Shown here: one piece after another, positions 36,639 to 41,589 of the stretch
Numbering within the stretch: the first letter of the stretch is position 1
Layout of the letters: each line of letters begins with the position of its first letter
Assembly: GCF_002999335.1 (NCBI RefSeq)
Contig: NW_020312212.1
Coordinates: 1 to 41,589 of the forward strand
Direction of reading: 5' to 3'
DNA length: 41,589 nt
Source of the DNA: Cyclospora cayetanensis
Taxonomy: Eukaryota > Apicomplexa > Conoidasida > Eucoccidiorida > Eimeriidae
Notes under the pieces: generated by a model
The model's database searches: none
Seen by the model: the letters and a program-made list of their open reading frames with translations, nothing else
What the model was told of the DNA's origin: nothing
Made by a program: the position numbers and the translations under genes

Positions 36639-39600
36639 CTAAAAAACTTTAGTAACAGATTGCCGCGGCGTCTGCGGATCCTGTGTAACGCCGGAGTTTT
36701 GCAAAGTATTGCTGTCCTGTCCCTTCGCGCCTGGTTCTGGGTCACTTCGTAGTATTCTACTGCCAGTGCAGAAACCAGGACGCGTGCAATCCTGGCTCTT
36801 CTTGCTGGACTAAAAGTCACCAAAGGCCTACTAGGCCATCAGCGAGCCTCCCGAAACGTTTCAAGTTTGCCATCTACTTGGATAATTTTTAGACACTTCT
36901 CAATGCAGTCTGTCATAGCACTCATGCCACCTACAAGCTTACCGATGTGTGCAGCTACGCCTGCTTCCTTCCCGAGTCCCCGGAAAACTGAGGCAAAGTT
37001 AACAAACTCCTCTCGTCTGCTAGTATCACGAGAAGGATTTGCGAATTTCTGCTTAGGTTTGCATTGGACAGCTAGCCCCTCCTTCTCGCCGTTGAAGCGA
37101 CCAAGAGGGTCCTGTTGTGCTTGGCACTCTACTTACAGCCTTAGGAAATATGGTGTCTTATTAAGTTTATCTGAGAGCCTTCAACAGAAACGCAATGTAG
37201 CGTTGCTCTTAGAGCCAAGTCAAAAATCGTTACCCCAAGTGTACAGCACATGCCGATGACTGGTTCAAGGGCACCCAGTGGGGTGGCCTGAGGCTGCAAA
37301 CATCTGCTACTAGTACAGTCTAGGGCTTTCCGTTAAACGGCGTAAAGTCAGCCGCCTCACTCAAGTATACCATATTTCTCACGAGTGCTACTCTGGAGCT
37401 CTTATGAACGCACGGTACTACCGTGTCGCTATATGTGTAGCCCCTGGGAAGTCATGCCCTAGGGCGCTGAACTATACTGAAAGGACAGCGCTTGGGCGTT
37501 TTCTGCTCACCAGATGGGGCGTCACAAAGGCTTTCTTGCGATAATCTTCTTAAATGGACAAAAGCTTCATAGGGAATTCCCTATTACCAAGTGTTCGTGC
37601 TTCTCAATCGGGGCATTTTCTGGAGCTACCGAGGCCGCCTCATGAGAAACATCGGCCATCTTTGAACGCAAAATATGTTCGCGTTCAGATTCCAAAGTGC
37701 TGTGAACATTATTTCCATGACTTAACGGCTTTGGTTCCTCATCTGTTATGTTAAATTTTTGCGATACTACTTCTCTTGCACCTAGTGCTCTAGAGTCTTC
37801 CACCAAAAGATTATCTTTACTGAGCGTAGAGAGCCTTTTTACTACTGTTGAGAATGAATTCTGATGCACATTAAGCGTAGTCAATCTCTTTGGATCGCTT
37901 GTTTGCTGGGTGGCAGGAAGGTCTTGTGCACAATGTTGTGTATCTTTGTGAAAAGACTTGTTACTGCAATACAAACAGTCCACTTTACTCTCCTGTACGT
38001 GCGGGGAGGGAGCATCATTAGCAGGACAAGGAGTGAAAGGTTGAAGGTACACATGTAGACGATTGGGCACGCCAGAGTCAGGAATGCCTCCTCCCGCCTT
38101 CAAATAGCCTCGATGTTCTACATTACGCGGTTCCTTTTTTCGCAGTATCCACTGAGGGGAGAGATCTTGTGGTCGTTCGGCTGTGGCAGACAGCAGGTCT
38201 CCGGCGACAGACCCCGTGCCATTATCCTCAGCGAATTCATTGCATGCTATGAGCTCCTGCGAATTCTTCAAGATACCTGGTACACTTCGTCCATCGCACC
38301 GTATCAGATGATTCGCTGGAACAGTGCCAGGTAACGCTTGCTCCGCTTCAATATCCAGTAGCTGCATCCTGGCCCTCGCGTCCTTCACCGCAGGCAGGCA
38401 AGCTTTATGTTCTCCATTTTTGTGGGAACTATCAACCTTAGACGCCCAAGATGTTTTTTCGACCTGTTCAGATGCCTAGTCAAACGCGCATAAGGGCTGC
38501 TTCACCTCACATTGTTTGTGGCTATTCCCTGCGTGGTCTGCATTTGGAATCACCCAGTGTCATGCCTAACGCAATCTTGACTAATAGTATACTAAGTTGA
38601 GGAATTAGCACTAGAGGGGGGTGTAGACAAACACACTGTGTGCATACATGAACAAGTGCATAAACTATGGGAATCTCTGCTGTCAGGTCATTGTACCAAA
38701 CAGCGCCGTGCGAGCTGTTATATACCTTCGAAAAGACGAATGCAGGAGGGCCGTTTTCGCGCTTCTCATTTACCATATTGGCATTTCTACAGTGGAACAA
38801 AGTACTAATCTCAAGGCTGCCAGAACCTGCACTGGTTCCTGCGGCTGTGCCATTTCTTGCATTGCCATTGCGGGCAGCAGGGAGTCTTGGCTTCCTGTGC
38901 TCCGGCTGCTTATACCATATATCGGTTCGTGGCTCCTTCATAAGGCTGGAATCAATTGAAGAGGTGAATAGTCGGGTATTGGGCATCGGGGAAGCTTTTC
39001 GTACTGGAGGAATGGATTTGCTTGGCGAGCAGCTACGCCTAAAACGTGATCCCACATGGGCCGACAGGGGAGAAGAAAGCGCGTTCTTTGCTTCTCCTGT
39101 AGCTTGAGACGAGCACTGAAAACAAGCACCAGGTCGAACGCTATCAGGAGAAGCTTCTGGAAGGGCATAATGTACCAGTTCTCCCGTTCTCTGAACTTGA
39201 GCACTCTGGAGAAAGCGACTTGGCATGGATCCAGTTCTCCGTACGGCGTCGCAACAGCGTGGCCTGCACTCGTTCTTGCACAAGAGACCAGCAGTAGGAA
39301 GATTCTGCATGCAGCAGAAGCTCGCGGAAACCGCATCTAGCAGTTGTGGTTGAGGAAGCCAAATCAAAAGGGAACGCCAGAACCATCTCGGGCAGGCAGC
39401 GTTCATCTCCTCTTTCCCGTCGAAGCCTTGGGTTCTCCCTTGCTGTGAAGTCATTGTTCAAAGGTATTTCATTTTTTGTTTGTGGCGTCCAGCATAGATC
39501 CAGTAAAGCTGCTGCTCTTCCTCGAACAAAGGTGGCTTCCCCACGCTGTTCAGAAGATATCCTTTTGTAAAAGTTTCCGCACTCTGCCCTTGGCAAGTAT

Positions 39601-39864
39601 CTAAGAAAGCGATAATCATGGCTTATGTACCCTTTTCCCCCAAGAATTGCATCGAAGTCGGTGGACACAGACCAACAAGCTTCCACCACATCTAATGGGG
39701 CCCTTCGTCGCTCGAAGTGAAAAATACAGAACCCGGAAGCGGGTTAAAGCAAAAGTGCTCTGTTTTGCGATAGACTCCATTCGAGCCCGTGTTTCAGCAG
39801 ATGGGACGCCAGCATGTGCCCGGGTCCCGTGCAGATTATCCGGAAGTCCCTGACGCCACTGCAT
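36639..39864 (-). CDS. Large mostly disordered protein, multi-exon, with a 22-nt exon
   Basis: Downstream exons agree in phase: one ending 38774 ('ISTLFHCRNANM'), then 38475-37588 (296 codons), 37392-37371 (22 nt, 'SSTREKY'), about 37131-36878, and terminal 36809-36639. The 38475-37588 exon is Ser/Asn/Glu-rich with a lone CxxC ('CLYCSNKS'). The 37131-36878 exon is helical ('EEFVNFASVFRGLGKEAG', 'MTDCIEKCLKIIQ') and may be a folded interaction domain. Upstream coding (39864 to about 39035) lies in two frames; a short intron near 39200-39035 or 39175-39116 must join them. ATG 39864 ('MQWRQGLPDNL') is the likely start but is not phase-proven. The gene may instead end at 37567 or 36846 if the weaker last introns are not used. 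No function recognised. Confidence 0.55.
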
Positions 39865-40179
39865 CGAGCAGCTTTAACTAGCCTCCACCTCAGCAGTTTA
39901 TAGATCCTAAAATTTTGGCCAGGCAAGCATCAAACAGTCAAAACTGATCACAATGCACAGGGCCTATGCGCCCCTGAGGTCACCTACCATGCACAGGTCA
40001 CTTTGCGCAGCGAGTAGCCATTTACTCCATAAGTAGCTCGAATTTCTTCAAATCATCGCTCCTTCCCCTCATCAGGCGTATCAAGACTATAATCAGTGAT
40101 TTCAGAAGGACTCTCCGCTTCAGCTTAATCCAGCCATTCATGACCCTCCAAAGCCCTGGATGCTGAAGAACAAGTAACA

Positions 40180-41250
40180 ATGACAACTGAGCTAGTACCT
40201 GGCGCATTTAGCAAGCATGCGCCTGTTAGCATCCGTCACGCGGAAAGTGGCCCCATACGCTACTCGGAAGCAAAAAAAAATGAGGACTCAACAGTTATCG
40301 AACAGGCCATTGGGCTGTTGAACCAAGTTCATCGCCTAGCAGGCAGCCTAGGTTCGTTTTGCCCATAGCGAAATCCGTCCCAGTTTCCAGTTTCATAAAG
40401 AATTGCTGATATAAATCATGCACTCACGATCCATAAAATGCCTCTTCATGAAAGCACGGAATCTCACTGTACTGCGTGACAGCTATGATAGCCTACATGG
40501 TCGCGGTCGCCCAAACACGAATTAAAATGGCGTTCAATGTGAGACTTCAACGATAGTATCTGTAGGCAAAAGTTTAGTCCTGAATCCATTGCAAAAATTC
40601 GGTACAAAATCATTGATTACCATTTCAGAGGGACTCCCCCCTATCCCTGGCGTCTCCCATCAGCAAACCGAGTCCGATCACTTAAAGCTATCTACATATA
40701 ACGTCTTAGTCGCAGGCATGCGATATTGATTGGTATTTAGCCAGCTCTACTTTCTCTGCAAATAAGAATGTACGAACATCCAAGCCAAAAATTCAATTCT
40801 TTGCTAATTCCTAGTTACCTATAATTAGTGTAGTAAACAGGCCATTGTGTAGCCTAGTTCGCTACATTAAAACACTTTTCGAGTGCGATACGGCTTGTTG
40901 GACATCATATAATGTGCGTGGAAATGCGCATCTAGGTTATATAATCCTGTTGCCTGTTCCACTTAGGTGGCTGCTTGGACGCAAGTGTACAGCATTTGGA
41001 GGATACTGTTGCTGTTAACGGCTTGACAAGCGGCGGCAGCACTCTAGGTACCCGCAGAAGTGGGATAATGGCTGCAATAGAGGAGCGGCAGATTAGTGCT
41101 GACGATGATACACACCGCTTACAGCAACAGGTGACTGACGCAGAAGCAAGACTCAGACATCTCAAAAAGCAGATGCTGCTGAATAACCGAGTAATCGACC
41201 AACTTGTGGCATATCGTCTGCAGAGTGAAAATGGCACCCAATGTGGATAA
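40180..41250 (+). CDS. Small coiled-coil protein, two exons, 151 residues
   Basis: Exon 40180-40351 starts 'MTTELVPGAFSKHAP' and ends in a helix ('VIEQAIGLLNQVHRLAGSL'), with its donor in phase 1. Exon 40967-41250 begins after 'ttccacttag' in matching phase and encodes a long charged helix ('RLQQQVTDAEARLRHLKKQM') before a TAA at 41248-41250. Size and shape resemble small coiled-coil subunits of larger complexes (Mediator, BLOC or kinetochore types), but no signature picks one. An additional exon inside the 615-nt intron is possible. It is convergent with the minus-strand gene ending at 41311. Confidence 0.65.
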
Positions 41251-41310
41251 CCTAATTTTACCCTTGGAAATTATCCACAAAGCTCAGGCTCTTAAGCACA
41301 AACTGTGCAG

Positions 41311-41502
41311 TCAGCCATGCTGTAGAATCACCTCCCTTATTTTTTCACTAGAGCTGTGAGCAATCCGCATGGTTTCCACGACCAATGCATTCATCCCGCC
41401 AGTAAGCAATATTGAGCAGAGTTGTATGCCATACGGATCATGAAGAACACCTACAAAAGCATACTCCACCTCCACCAGGGCGAAGTGGATCTTCGCCAAC
41501 CT
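41311..41502 (-). CDS. Terminal exon of a gene extending beyond the window (partial)
   Basis: A minus-strand frame opens after the acceptor 'gcatgagatcag' and encodes 63 residues ending 'SSEKIREVILQHG' and a stop. The sequence is well mixed hydrophobic and charged ('LAKIHFALVEVEYAFVGVL'), like a folded domain. Only the 3' exon is here; the next exon lies past 41589. No family recognised. Its stop is about 60 bp from that of the plus-strand coiled-coil gene. Confidence 0.5.
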   Translation of the reverse strand, partial: RLAKIHFALVEVEYAFVGVLHDPYGIQLCSILLTGGMNALVVETMRIAHSSSEKIREVILQHG

Positions 41503-41589
41503 GCTTCTCTCCTGATCTCATGCCTCTATCCCCAAACATAGGATCCAGCCTAACATTCAGTCTTCAAATGACCTTTACTGGGGAGCGCT

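Noticed and set aside
40022..40207. Minus-strand 61-codon hydrophobic frame overlapping the start of the 40180 gene
   Set aside because: No splice partner or domain, and it overlaps a better supported start on the other strand.

Overview
The window looks like nuclear DNA from an eimeriid coccidian (Apicomplexa; Cyclospora- or Eimeria-like). The reasons are many short exons split by small GT-AG introns (about 40-600 nt), Gln/Ser-rich low-complexity proteins, a thrombospondin type-1 (TSP1) membrane protein of the kind coccidia use for invasion, a radial-spoke gene expected in an organism with flagellated microgametes, and a decayed Ty3/gypsy-like retroelement. The taxon is inferred; no marker gene is present. 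Gene models were built by hand from open frames, splice signals and intron phase.

Layout. 1-3160 (-): remains of a Ty3/gypsy-like element, with gag, RT, RNase H and integrase pieces in the expected order. 5312-10958 (+): multi-exon TSP1 protein with an internal and a C-terminal membrane segment. 11249-13328 (-): complete nine-exon radial spoke protein 9 homologue, the best supported gene here. 14158-16521 (+): four-exon Gln-rich coiled-coil protein, head-to-head with the RSP9 gene. 17415 to about 20050 (-): TPR-like protein with a weak resemblance to APC5. 20.05-23.48 kb: mostly intergenic, with a possible small gene and a foldable nested inverted repeat. 23481-31052 (+): very large F-box-like/leucine-rich protein. 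31057-31486 (-) and 32811-33437 (-): two small unrecognised genes. 33.4-36.6 kb: unresolved. 36639-39864 (-): large, mostly disordered protein with a 22-nt exon. 40180-41250 (+): two-exon coiled-coil protein. 41311-41502 (-): last exon of a gene that continues beyond the window.

The neighbours have unrelated jobs (surface adhesion, axoneme, possible ubiquitin-related factors), so this is ordinary gene-dense protist chromosome rather than an operon or island. The most unusual item is the TSP1 protein: a long hydrophilic N-terminal part, an internal membrane anchor, two TSP1 domains each split by a phase-0 intron at the same point, an unrecognised spacer after each, and a second membrane segment with a short tail.
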